Assembly: GCA_018242485.1 (NCBI GenBank)
Contig: JAFEBV010000033.1
Location: 1-39,329 of the forward strand
Direction: 5' to 3'
Source: Pseudomonadota bacterium
Lineage (GTDB): Bacteria; Pseudomonadota; Gammaproteobacteria; Xanthomonadales; Xanthomonadaceae
DNA length: 39,329 bases
Below are positions 29,852-38,027 of the stretch, piece after piece (the first letter of the stretch is position 1; each line of letters begins with the position of its first letter). The notes beneath the pieces were generated by a model. It saw only the letters and a list, made by a program, of their open reading frames with translations, was not told the DNA's origin and did no database searches. A program made the translations under genes and the position numbers.

Positions 29852-31717
29852 ATGGCCGTTGCTGGTAAGCCAGCTCCCCTGCCCGTCCGTGTCGCGCTGG
29901 TCGCGATCCTCGCCTTGGGCGCAGTACCCGGGTGGCTGTTCCTCTCCGGGCACTTGTTGAATCTGCTGATGTACAAGGGTGCCGCAAATGCACCGGCAGC
30001 TTCGATGATGACGTGGCTGCAATACTGGAAGTTCTACAGCGGCGACCAAAAGACGCACGGATTTCTGCTCCTTAGTGCCCTGATCGCCGCCGCGATCTGC
30101 CTCGCCCCGCTGGGTCTCATGCTGCTACCACGTCGGCGCAGCCTGCACGGCGAAGCGCGATTTGCCAGCCACGCCGAAGTGCGACGAGCAGGCCTTCTGA
30201 CCAACAACGGCGACGGCATCATCGTCGGTCGCCGCGGCAGCGGATATCTGACCGCCGGCCTGGGCGAGTACCCGCACGTTCTGCTGGCGGCGCCGACCGG
30301 CTCAGGCAAAGGCGTGGGTGTCGTGATCCCCAACCTGCTCAACTGGAATCACTCGGCCATCGTGCTCGACATCAAGCACGAGAACTGGCAGCTGACCGCC
30401 GGGTTCCGGAAGCAACACGGCCATGCCGTGTACTTGTTTGATCCTGCCTCGCCAACGAAGAAAACACATCGCTGGAATCCACTCGCCTATGTCCGCGCTG
30501 ATCCGTCGCTGCGCGTCGACGATCTGCAGAAGATCGCCAACATCATCTTTCCAGACATACAAGGAACCGATCCGATCTGGACGGCGAGCTGCCGTTCGCT
30601 CTTTCTTGGCTTGGGGCTATACCTGCTTGAGACCCCCGGGAAGCCAGCCACGTTCGGCCAAATGGCTCGCGAAGTGTTCTCCGGCGACGACAAGCGCTTC
30701 AAACAGATCATCAAGGCCCGGGCCGGCGGCGACAACCCGCTTTCTGGAACCTGCAGGAATGCGCTCGAGGATTACCTCAACACGTCCGACAACACGCGCA
30801 CATCGATCCGCAAGACCTTCAGCTCGCGTTTCGAGCTCTTCCTCAATCCCGCGATCGACGCCGCGACCGCAGGCAACGACTTCGACCTGACGGCGATTCG
30901 CAAGTCCAAAATGACGATCTACCTGGGCATCACACCCGACAACCTCGGCCGTCTGGCACCATTGCTAAGCCTTTTTTTCCAGCAGGTGGTCGATCTGAAC
31001 ACGCGCGAGCTGCCCGAGCACAACCTTGCGCTGAAGTACCAATGCCTGCTGCTGCTGGATGAGTTCCGCTCGCTCGGAAAGATGCAGGTGATCGCCGAGG
31101 CCATTGCGTTCCTGCGCGGCTACAACTTGCGCTTGTTGACGATCTTCCAGTCGCCCAGCCAGGTGCGTGAGGTCTACGGCAACGATGCGGCCGAGACCTA
31201 CTTCGAGAACCATCAGGTGCGCATCGTCTACACGCCAGCCAATGTCCGCGTGGCCAGAGAAATCAGCGAAGAATTGGGCAACCAGACCGTCGCATCCTGG
31301 TCGAAATCGCGGCCGACCTTCGGCGGCAAGGGGGGAAGTAACAGCGAATCCGACCAGTCCCGTGCACTGCTGCTGCCGCAGGAAGTTGCCATGCTCGACA
31401 GGAACTCCGAGCTGGTCTTGGCGAAAGGGTGCTTGCCCATCGAAGCATCGAAGATCCGCTGGTACGAGGATCCGACGTTCAAGCATCGCGTGGTACCGCC
31501 GCCGCCCGTCGCACCAGCCGTCTCCGCTGTAGTCGCTCCGATCGAAGCGTTCGACGACGACAAAAAAATTAACGCAGGTACGCGCGAAATCTCGCATACT
31601 CAAGAAGCGTCAAGCTATGACTTCGATTTTACCGGCATAGAGCTGCCGAAGGAGGACATCACCGTAGATGAGGCCGAAGTTCTGGCGGATCGGTACTATG
31701 CCGCCGTCACACGATAA
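29852..31717 (+). CDS. virD4: VirD4/TraG-family coupling protein
   Basis: A 621-residue coupling protein that brings the relaxosome and any protein substrates to the channel. It has two N-terminal membrane helices (about residues 12-40 and 70-92), GEARFASHAEVRRAGLL, Walker A APTGSGKG at 147-154, IVLDIKHENW and Walker B LLLLDEFRSLGKM. The conserved TIFQSPSQVREVYG and LPQEVAMLDRNSELVLAKGC complete it. A C-terminal acidic tail (ITVDEAEVLADRYY) may contact substrates. Three further genes on the same strand follow after 24 bp and may be substrates. Confidence 0.96.
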   Translation: MAVAGKPAPLPVRVALVAILALGAVPGWLFLSGHLLNLLMYKGAANAPAASMMTWLQYWKFYSGDQKTHGFLLLSALIAAAICLAPLGLMLLPRRRSLHGEARFASHAEVRRAGLLTNNGDGIIVGRRGSGYLTAGLGEYPHVLLAAPTGSGKGVGVVIPNLLNWNHSAIVLDIKHENWQLTAGFRKQHGHAVYLFDPASPTKKTHRWNPLAYVRADPSLRVDDLQKIANIIFPDIQGTDPIWTASCRSLFLGLGLYLLETPGKPATFGQMAREVFSGDDKRFKQIIKARAGGDNPLSGTCRNALEDYLNTSDNTRTSIRKTFSSRFELFLNPAIDAATAGNDFDLTAIRKSKMTIYLGITPDNLGRLAPLLSLFFQQVVDLNTRELPEHNLALKYQCLLLLDEFRSLGKMQVIAEAIAFLRGYNLRLLTIFQSPSQVREVYGNDAAETYFENHQVRIVYTPANVRVAREISEELGNQTVASWSKSRPTFGGKGGSNSESDQSRALLLPQEVAMLDRNSELVLAKGCLPIEASKIRWYEDPTFKHRVVPPPPVAPAVSAVVAPIEAFDDDKKINAGTREISHTQEASSYDFDFTGIELPKEDITVDEAEVLADRYYAAVTR

Positions 31718-31741
31718 CTGACTCTAGAGGAGTTACCAGCA

Positions 31742-32446
31742 ATGATCGAACAACAAGCCCCCGCGGGCTCGGCCCGCCGCGTTGTACTGAACGAAATCCG
31801 CCGCCTCGACAACGTCCAAGGACCGCCCGACCGGTCCATGCCGGATACGATTGCCAAGCACTACGTGCAAGACGGCAACGCCTATCGATCCGCCTACAAC
31901 CAAGACAAGATCGAGTTCATCGATCGCGGAAGTCGCCTGCACGCCTACAACCCTGTCAGCACCTTCACCGCGCGTGCGTTGGCCGAAACGGCCTCCGAGC
32001 GCGGCTGGAAAAGTTTGGAAGTGACCGGCAAGACGTCGTTCCAGCAATCCATGTACGTCGAGGCAACCACGCGCGGTATCGAGGTTCAGGGCTATCAGCC
32101 CACCGCCAAGGACGCTGAAATCCTGCAGCGCCGCTCCGACCGCAAAGAGGCTGCGAGCAATCCGCTCGTCCAGGCCTTCGTGACCGCTGACACGGCCAAG
32201 GACCGCAAGGCAGCGATCAAGGAGTTCCCGCAACTCAAACAAGCATTCGATGTCGATGCGGAGGCCAGGGCCTTTGCCGCCGAAAAAATCGATTCCAAGA
32301 AGGCCGCGCAGGCCTTCGTCGACCGTGCACGAGACAACATCGCATTGGCCTTGCATCGTGGTCAGGAAGTCGGTCTGTTGCGCCGTGAAGCGCAGCAGTC
32401 CAAGCCTGCCCCCGAACCAGAGCGCGATCAGGACCGCTCTCGCTAA
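31742..32446 (+). CDS. LPD7-domain protein behind virD4
   Basis: A 234-residue protein; GAGGAG lies 11 nt before the ATG. Residues about 37-125 form an LPD7-type domain (PDTIAKHYVQDGNAYRSAYNQDKIEFIDRG, HAYNPVSTFTARALAETASERGWKSLEVTG, MYVEATTRGIEVQGYQPT), known from large polyvalent proteins of conjugative elements. Residues about 140-225 are a helical module (VQAFVTADTAKDRKAAIKEFPQLKQAF, QAFVDRARDNIALALHRGQEV) that recurs in three other proteins of this plasmid. Polyvalent proteins are thought to travel with the DNA and help it establish. The function of this one is not known. Confidence 0.82.
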   Translation: MIEQQAPAGSARRVVLNEIRRLDNVQGPPDRSMPDTIAKHYVQDGNAYRSAYNQDKIEFIDRGSRLHAYNPVSTFTARALAETASERGWKSLEVTGKTSFQQSMYVEATTRGIEVQGYQPTAKDAEILQRRSDRKEAASNPLVQAFVTADTAKDRKAAIKEFPQLKQAFDVDAEARAFAAEKIDSKKAAQAFVDRARDNIALALHRGQEVGLLRREAQQSKPAPEPERDQDRSR

Positions 32447-32453
32447 CCTCGTG

Positions 32454-32480
32454 AGGGCGGCGGTCAGCGACCGCCGCCCT
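32454..32480. promoter_or_regulatory. Perfect 12-bp stem-loop between two operon genes
   Basis: AGGGCGGCGGTC-AGC-GACCGCCGCCCT has perfect 12-bp arms and a 3-nt loop. It lies in the 52-bp gap between the LPD7 gene and the KfrB-like gene, and its right arm ends 6 bp before the ribosome-binding site CAGGAG. With no T run it is more likely an RNA-stability or attenuation element than a terminator. Confidence 0.75.
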
Positions 32481-32498
32481 GCTGCCAGGAGTCGAAAC

Positions 32499-34115
32499 AT
32501 GGAACAGCCATTCTTTGCCGGCTTCACGCCGGATCAAAAGCGCGAGGTCGCACTAGCCCTTGACCAAGTGCGAGCCATTCGTGACGCCTATGTCGAAGTG
32601 AGCGTCTTGTCGGCCGAAGCCACCGGCGCCGATCTGGCATCCTCCAGCAACCCTACGGTGGTACGCGAGCGAGGGGAAGCCATCGCCGCCACGCATGCAA
32701 GCAGCGAGGCACTGATGCACGAACTGGTAGATTACAGCGACACGTTCGCCATGAGCCCGACCAGCCGGGCCGGTGCTGCCCGGTTTGTGCAACAACTGCA
32801 CCTAGCACGTGAAGGCGATGTTGCCGCCTTGGCGACTGTCACCCGGGCGAAGCAGGAATTGAGCGAAGCCGAACAGGCACGCGCAGATTTCGGCACCGGC
32901 GGTAAGCGGCAACTAGGCACGGTCGCCGCAGGCGACAGACCCCTGGATCGCCCAGGCGTCATGGATGAGCCAACCACAGCAAAAGCCCCACCTGATGCGA
33001 AACCCGGCACGATCGAAGTCGTCAGTGCAGTGCGTGCCGATCAGGCATCCCTGCAAACCGCACTGCCGGAACACTTCAAGCACCGCTACATTCGCGCCGG
33101 CGAATCGATTGTTGACGCCAATTCCCCCGCTCGCCTCATCCTCGTGGACAAGGGCCGCCGGCTTCACGCCCCCGACGAGTTTTCGACCGAAACGGTCGCA
33201 GCCCTCGTGGACATCGCCGAAACCCGCACCTGGCGCAGCATCAACGTCAAAGGCACCCCCGAGTTCAAGGCAGCCGTCTATCTGGAAGCGGCCAGCCGCG
33301 GCCTCGCCGTCAAAGGCTACTCACCCAGCCGTCAGGAACAGGATATAGCTGCTGCGGCTTACGCTCGTCGCCAACAGATGGAGCTTGAAGCGTCCGAACG
33401 CTCGGCAGGAAACGTCGTTGCAGCCGTGAACGGGTTCGCGGCAGCGATCACCGCCGAAGCCGAGCCCGGCGGAAGGATCGTCAAGCACGGTCGGGATCAT
33501 TACAAGCACGATCGCGAAGAAAAGATGAGTTATTTCGTGACCCTCGAGACGGCTGCCGGCGAACGCACGGTATGGGGACTCGACCTCGAGCGCGCACTTC
33601 GCGAAGCAGGCGCCAGAACAGGCGACAGAGTCCGTCTCGAACACCAGGGCGACAAGCCGGTAGAGGTGGACGCAAACAAGCGCGATGCCGAAGGCCGCGT
33701 GGTCGGCCAGGAACGGATCGCCACCCGCCGGAATGCGTGGGCGGTGCGTCGGCTCGACGCGGAAGCAACACTCCCAGGAGCGTCCAGCGTCGCTCTGGAG
33801 CCCCGCTCACCCGACCCGGCACGAGCTGACACAGCCAAGGCTTTCCTGAGCGCACGAAGCGAACAGGAGCGTGAGGATGCCGTTCGGAAGCACCCCGAGC
33901 TGCGAGCGGCTTTCGCCGCTGAGGCCCTGGCTGTTTCGGCGGCCACCACGCTGAAGCCCTACTCAGCTCGTCAGGCCTTCCTGCAACGATTCCGTGACGC
34001 GATCACCAAAGACCTGGCTGCTGGGCGGCAACTCCCAGACGTGCCCGAGCGTGTACGCCAAGCCCGGGAGCAACGCGATCGGGACGCCTCCCAAGCCCAA
34101 GCGCAAACCCGCTGA
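32499..34115 (+). CDS. LPD7 plus KfrB-like multi-domain plasmid protein
   Basis: A 538-residue protein from the ATG at 32499 with CAGGAG upstream. Residues about 1-125 are helical (DQKREVALALDQVRAIRDAYVEV). An LPD7 domain follows (about 190-280: PEHFKHRYIRAGESIVD, RRLHAPDEFSTETVAALVDIAETRTW, YLEAASRGLAVKGYSPS). Next, about 325-415, is the domain GRIVKHGRDHYKH...SYFVTLETAAGERTVWGLDLERALREAGARTGDRV, found in KfrB and in relaxase and primase tails of IncP-like plasmids. The last 95 residues (AKAFLSARSEQEREDAVRKHPELRAAF, QAFLQRFRDAITKDLAAGRQLPD) are the shared C-terminal module. The role is likely establishment or stability in a new host. Confidence 0.82.
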   Translation: MEQPFFAGFTPDQKREVALALDQVRAIRDAYVEVSVLSAEATGADLASSSNPTVVRERGEAIAATHASSEALMHELVDYSDTFAMSPTSRAGAARFVQQLHLAREGDVAALATVTRAKQELSEAEQARADFGTGGKRQLGTVAAGDRPLDRPGVMDEPTTAKAPPDAKPGTIEVVSAVRADQASLQTALPEHFKHRYIRAGESIVDANSPARLILVDKGRRLHAPDEFSTETVAALVDIAETRTWRSINVKGTPEFKAAVYLEAASRGLAVKGYSPSRQEQDIAAAAYARRQQMELEASERSAGNVVAAVNGFAAAITAEAEPGGRIVKHGRDHYKHDREEKMSYFVTLETAAGERTVWGLDLERALREAGARTGDRVRLEHQGDKPVEVDANKRDAEGRVVGQERIATRRNAWAVRRLDAEATLPGASSVALEPRSPDPARADTAKAFLSARSEQEREDAVRKHPELRAAFAAEALAVSAATTLKPYSARQAFLQRFRDAITKDLAAGRQLPDVPERVRQAREQRDRDASQAQAQTR

Positions 34116-34148
34116 CCGCTGACCGCAGACCGCAGACCGCAGACCGCA
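34114..34148 (+). repeat. Heptanucleotide tandem repeat between two genes
   Basis: One GACCGCT followed by four GACCGCA units. It starts within the TGA stop of the KfrB-like gene and runs to 9 bp before the ATG of the zeta-like gene, with no Shine-Dalgarno sequence in between. Slippage here would change spacing or structure in front of that start codon without touching either reading frame. Confidence 0.85.
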
Positions 34149-34157
34149 GACGCTAAC

Positions 34158-35957
34158 ATGACCATGACCGAAGCATCCAAGTCGGCGGGCGGTTACACGC
34201 CCGCCGCGCAGGAAACCAAGCCGTTGACGCGCAACGAGGTGGCCCTGGCGATAACCCTGCGCCGCCTGGAATGGGAAAGGGAGCTAGTCGATTCGTTCTA
34301 CTATTACGAACGCCATCCCGAAGAGCGGGAAATCTTTGTTGAAACGCTGAAGCTCGATGTGGTGAGCGACCCGGCGTACATGACTGAGTTCAGTAACGCT
34401 CGCGACTTGTGGAACAAGCCCGCCTACGCCGCCTTGGATGCTACGCTAGAACAGAACAAGGGAAAGCCCGCGACGATTACCGAGGAGGTCGCCAGGCTCG
34501 TCCTTGAGCGTGCCGGCCGCCCTACTCCCGACGCGGTTGTCGCCGCCACCAAGCTCGAACGCATGCCCGGCAGCTTCGCCGTGATCGCGCAAGATGCGAT
34601 CGAACGCCCTGTCCGCGCAGCCCCCGCGTTGGACATCCGCCGTGGCGAATACGCGCACCAGGACCGCATGGATGCGCAGGAGCGCGCCATGCAGGCGGTA
34701 CAGCACGACACCGCAGCGCTCATGGCTCGCTACAAGGATCTGTCGGAAGCTCATGGCGGCCGCTACGTTGGCGCCGACCTGGCCAAAGAGTTATTCGCCG
34801 ATTACAACCAGTCGCCCGAAGCCCGCAACCGCTACAACGCGCCCGTGCATAACAGCGCGGCCGTTCTGGCAGCGCAGCTGTTTGACGAAGCCACCCGCGA
34901 TCGTTCGCACCCCGAGCGCACGCACGCGGTGTTCCTGACCGGCAGCCCCGGTGCAGGCAAAACGTCATCGGTCATGTCGCAAGGCGCGCTGGACCCGCAT
35001 ATCGCCGTCGTCTACGAAGGGCAAATGTTCCGCGCCGAGCAATCGTTTCCCAAGCTCGGCGCCGCGCTTGCAGCCGGGCTACAGCCGGTCATCATCGCAG
35101 TCCATCCGCGTCCAGAAACCGCCTTGGCTAACACGTTCACACGCTTTGACGACGTGGGCCGTGGTGCCAGCACGAAGGTCATGGCGCAAATTCAAGGCGA
35201 GCTGGTCAGTGGTTTGTGCGAAATATATTCACGCTACGGTGAGGACGTTTCGCTTAGAATCATCGACGCGCGCGACCAAGAAAACCGCGTGGAGTTGCAG
35301 GGTTGGAAGCATCTGCGCACGCTCGAATCCGAAGGGTCTCAACATGCGATCAAACAACGCCTTGACCAAGAACTCGGCCGCCACCGTTCCGCCGGCACCA
35401 TCACAGACGCCTGCTACCAACAAGCCGCAGGCAATGCCCCCATCCGAACCAGCCTCGCCGATCGACGGATGGGTGCAGGGCATGGTTCGAACCATGAACG
35501 GCCTGAGCAAGAACCCCGATCTGCTAGCACAGCTACGCAAGCGCAGCTTCTGATTGCTCAGGCCGCTTCGCGGCCTGAGCTTCGCTCCGACGAGCTAGCC
35601 AGGGCGCATTTTCTCGCCCGCACGGATCTCGCCTGGGCGAGCAAGTACGACGCCGACCACGGTCCGTCGATCGCCCTGCGCAGCCAGCAGCTCGCCGGCG
35701 ACCACGGCAAGGCACTCGCGCAAAGTTTTCTCATCGACGGCCCCACGGAAAGCGCCAAGCAGTACCCCGAGTTGGCCAACCCTGCAAAGGCACTACAGGC
35801 CGCCGCCGCTCACGCGCACACCATGACGCCGGAGAGTAAAGCGAAAGTCCTCGAAGCGCTGCAGCGACAGCTCGCCGCAGGCGCCGCACGCGGCGAGTTG
35901 CCGCTTCTTCGCACACAGCCTAGCGAGGTAGGTATTGACCTTGATCGGGGCCGGTGA
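34158..35957 (+). CDS. Multi-domain protein with zeta-toxin-type P-loop kinase domain
   Basis: A 599-residue protein. The N-terminus (MTMTEASKSAGGYTPAAQE) leads into a charged helical region (VALAITLRRLEWERELVDSFYYY). Around residues 195-400 is a zeta-type domain: RYVGADLAKELFADYNQSPEARNRY, THAVFLTGSPGAGKTSSVMS with Walker A at 262-269, VVYEGQMF, and PETALANTFTRFDDVGRGAS. Zeta toxins phosphorylate UDP-sugars; this domain sits in a larger protein and has no antitoxin gene beside it. The last 85 residues carry the shared C-terminal module (AQSFLIDGPTESAKQYPELANPAK, LEALQRQLAAGAARGELPLL). It is the last gene of the virD4-side series, and no ribosome-binding site precedes it. Confidence 0.85.
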   Translation: MTMTEASKSAGGYTPAAQETKPLTRNEVALAITLRRLEWERELVDSFYYYERHPEEREIFVETLKLDVVSDPAYMTEFSNARDLWNKPAYAALDATLEQNKGKPATITEEVARLVLERAGRPTPDAVVAATKLERMPGSFAVIAQDAIERPVRAAPALDIRRGEYAHQDRMDAQERAMQAVQHDTAALMARYKDLSEAHGGRYVGADLAKELFADYNQSPEARNRYNAPVHNSAAVLAAQLFDEATRDRSHPERTHAVFLTGSPGAGKTSSVMSQGALDPHIAVVYEGQMFRAEQSFPKLGAALAAGLQPVIIAVHPRPETALANTFTRFDDVGRGASTKVMAQIQGELVSGLCEIYSRYGEDVSLRIIDARDQENRVELQGWKHLRTLESEGSQHAIKQRLDQELGRHRSAGTITDACYQQAAGNAPIRTSLADRRMGAGHGSNHERPEQEPRSASTATQAQLLIAQAASRPELRSDELARAHFLARTDLAWASKYDADHGPSIALRSQQLAGDHGKALAQSFLIDGPTESAKQYPELANPAKALQAAAAHAHTMTPESKAKVLEALQRQLAAGAARGELPLLRTQPSEVGIDLDRGR

Positions 35958-35969
35958 ATGCCTCGCGGC

Positions 35970-36656
35970 CTAAAAGGTAAGGAACACAACACAAGCAGCA
36001 ACGGACAAGACAAGCACGTTGTATGCGGCATGGATGTTGACGGCATCCTGCATTGCCTCGCTGCGTGAGTGCCGCCGAGCATACGTCGCGAGATAGCGCG
36101 TCTGGTAGAGAGCACCAGCAAACGCCAGCGCAATCGCGAATGCCAACGTCACACCCAAGATCGCGTGCACCAATCCAAAGATGCACGGCACAAGCACGCG
36201 GCGGTCCAGACTCCAACTTTCCGCACCCCGCCGAAATGCGCATTCCTCAATATAAGCGAAGGTAGGTACCGCGGGCAGGAGCAACACCAACACGACCACC
36301 GGCAACAATTTCGCCCACCAGACCAGTGCCCCGGGTGCGCCTGACGGCACGTCAGGGAAGTTGAACATGACCGACCCCGTGCCGCCGAGCGCTCTCCACC
36401 AACTCCACCCAAGGCATGGAACGAGTACGGTCAGAAGCGAACCAATCGCCAGAACACACGCAATCACGGCCAAAGCCATCGTGAACGAAACCGGGCTGCG
36501 AAGCAGGTGCCGCCACCGAGTACGGTTTCGACGCGACAGTGCCGCACGAATGGCTTGAGGCGCCATCCAAGCGGCAAAGACCGTCGTCATCGTCAACGGA
36601 ACAAGGACTTGGGATGTCACCTCTTCCCCAGCTATTGCCTTCGGCAATTCCATCAT
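35970..36656 (-). CDS. CPBP-family intramembrane metalloprotease-like protein
   Basis: About 228 residues if it starts at MMELPKAIAGEE (36656); upstream in-frame sequence to 36791 is open but is antisense to a gene relic. Several membrane helices are seen. The CPBP (Rce1-like) motifs are in order: EECAFRR, FGLVHAILG and HAAYNVLVL, matching EExxxR, FxxxH and HxxxN. In bacteria such proteins process or give immunity to small peptides. It is convergent with the zeta-domain gene (12-bp gap) and points the same way as the toxin-antitoxin genes on its right. No ribosome-binding site is clear, so the start is uncertain. Confidence 0.8.
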   Translation of the reverse strand: MMELPKAIAGEEVTSQVLVPLTMTTVFAAWMAPQAIRAALSRRNRTRWRHLLRSPVSFTMALAVIACVLAIGSLLTVLVPCLGWSWWRALGGTGSVMFNFPDVPSGAPGALVWWAKLLPVVVLVLLLPAVPTFAYIEECAFRRGAESWSLDRRVLVPCIFGLVHAILGVTLAFAIALAFAGALYQTRYLATYARRHSRSEAMQDAVNIHAAYNVLVLSVAACVVFLTF

Positions 36657-36689
36657 AGCCACTGAAGCGCGCAACCGCAGATTCCGGCG

Positions 36690-36872
36690 AACCCCGCCAG
36701 TCAGGCCTTCCTGCAGCGATTCCGGGACTTGTTCGCCCATGAATTGGCTGTCGGCCGACAGATACCAGACCTCCCCAGCACCCGCCACCAATACGCCATC
36801 ACAAGCCCGCGATGCGTCCCAGCGCCAAGCACCAACCCTGCGTTAGCGCTCCAAGCTCGGCGTCGCGCGTGA
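36690..36872 (+). pseudogene. Relic: 3' end of a KfrB/LPD7-type gene
   Basis: The plus strand encodes NPASQAFLQRFRDLFAHE followed by LAVGRQIPDLPS up to a stop at 36870-36872, with no start of its own. It closely matches the C-terminus of the KfrB-like protein (SARQAFLQRFRDAITKDLAAGRQLPDVP), and the DNA is nearly identical over about 25 bases (36701-36727 against 33971-33997). It lies in the spacer between the protease and the zeta toxin and overlaps the end of the toxin gene on the other strand. It is the remnant of a duplicated or displaced paralog. Confidence 0.75.
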
Positions 36873-38027
36873 ACGTTGCGCAAGGCCGGGGATGGGGCGT
36901 CCGTGTTCAAGATCGCCGGCGAGACGTTGTTGCAACTTGCCGGTTACGGCACCCACCTGTTGAGGGCTGAAACCGCGTTGATCTGCTGCCGTACGGGCCG
37001 CTCTCAGCATGGCCGAAGCGTTGGCCATGTCGCTAGCGCGCTCGGGATGGGCTTTGGCGGCGGCAATGGGATCGCGGCACCATGCGTCGGCTACATCAGC
37101 ATATGGACCGCGTTCGGCTTCACGCTGGACCTTGGCATGGCCACTGTGATCGTAGATTACAGTGGCGTGTTCGCCGACGGCGAGGCGCTTGTCGAGCTTG
37201 TGCGTGAAGTGCGCGACGGTGGAATCCTTGCCGATTTTCTGCAAGGTGTGAAGATCCGTCTCGCCGATGATCTCGCCGACGTAGCGGCCACCGGCGCGGG
37301 CGACGAAGGTGCGCGCGTTAGCATGCAGTTGCATGCGGACGATGGCCACAGCTTCCGCGAAGCTGGCGGCAGGCCGATTTTGTCTGGCTGCCGAATACTG
37401 TTGCAACTCCGCGGCATACAGCTCGCGCGCCCAACGCGGGATGTTCTGGCCAACACGCACCGCAAGGCCTTGGCGCAACTCGATCGCCAGCGTGTGCGGC
37501 TTGCCCATGATGGAGTTGTCGAACACATAGGCGCGATCAGCGAGCTGCGCGGCCTCATGAATGAGCTCCTGGTTGCGCACGTAGCGTTCGCGAATCTTGT
37601 CTTCCGGCACCGGGTGGCCGCCGCGATCGACACGGCAGGCCACGCGATCAACAGAAAGTTTCGCGCTGCGAACGTTGACGTGATAAATCGCGACGCGATA
37701 GCCGGCAGCCTTGGCGTCGCGCACCAGGTCGATTTTCGACGGGTGCGAAAAAGTGGACTCGGTTACGAGGCTTTTCCCCTCAGCCATGAGACTGTGCCTG
37801 CGTTCTTCGGCGAGCCGCTGGCCGGTCTTCGACTCCTTCACGGTCACGGCTGCATGGCCGTAGTGCCGCTTGGCCAGCTCGTCGGCGTTGACGAATTCCG
37901 CATCGGGAAAGCGTTTGCAGAGGCGCTGTTCGTACAGTGTGGTCTTTCCGGCGCCGTTGGGACCGACGATGACGTGAAGGGTGGGACGGTCGTCCGTGGC
38001 CATGTGGCTGCGCCTGCCTGCGATCAT
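36843..38027 (-). CDS. Zeta-family toxin with C-terminal plasmid-type modules
   Basis: Up to 394 residues; the ATG at 38027 overlaps the antitoxin stop (ATGA), and one at 38003 (MATDDRPTLHV) is also possible. The kinase part has Walker A VGPNGAGKTTLYE, FVNADELAKR, LVTESTFSHPSKIDLVRDAKAAGYRV, YHVNVRSAKLSVDRVACRVDRGGHPVPEDKIRERY and AYVFDNS, the usual order in this zeta/AAA toxin group. Residues about 245-310 (RYVGEIIGETDLHTLQKI, FTHKLDKRLAVGEHATVIYDHSG) look like a KfrB-type beta domain. The C-terminus has the shared module (AWCRDPIAAAKAHPERASD, QQRLAGDLEHGRPIP). It probably kills or arrests cells that lose the plasmid. Confidence 0.9.
   Translation of the reverse strand: MIAGRRSHMATDDRPTLHVIVGPNGAGKTTLYEQRLCKRFPDAEFVNADELAKRHYGHAAVTVKESKTGQRLAEERRHSLMAEGKSLVTESTFSHPSKIDLVRDAKAAGYRVAIYHVNVRSAKLSVDRVACRVDRGGHPVPEDKIRERYVRNQELIHEAAQLADRAYVFDNSIMGKPHTLAIELRQGLAVRVGQNIPRWARELYAAELQQYSAARQNRPAASFAEAVAIVRMQLHANARTFVARAGGRYVGEIIGETDLHTLQKIGKDSTVAHFTHKLDKRLAVGEHATVIYDHSGHAKVQREAERGPYADVADAWCRDPIAAAKAHPERASDMANASAMLRAARTAADQRGFSPQQVGAVTGKLQQRLAGDLEHGRPIPGLAQRSRATPSLER

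Noticed and set aside
36657..36791. N-terminal extension of the CPBP protease
   Set aside because: This open part is antisense to the KfrB-type gene relic, so its openness is probably incidental; the protease domain starts after 36656.
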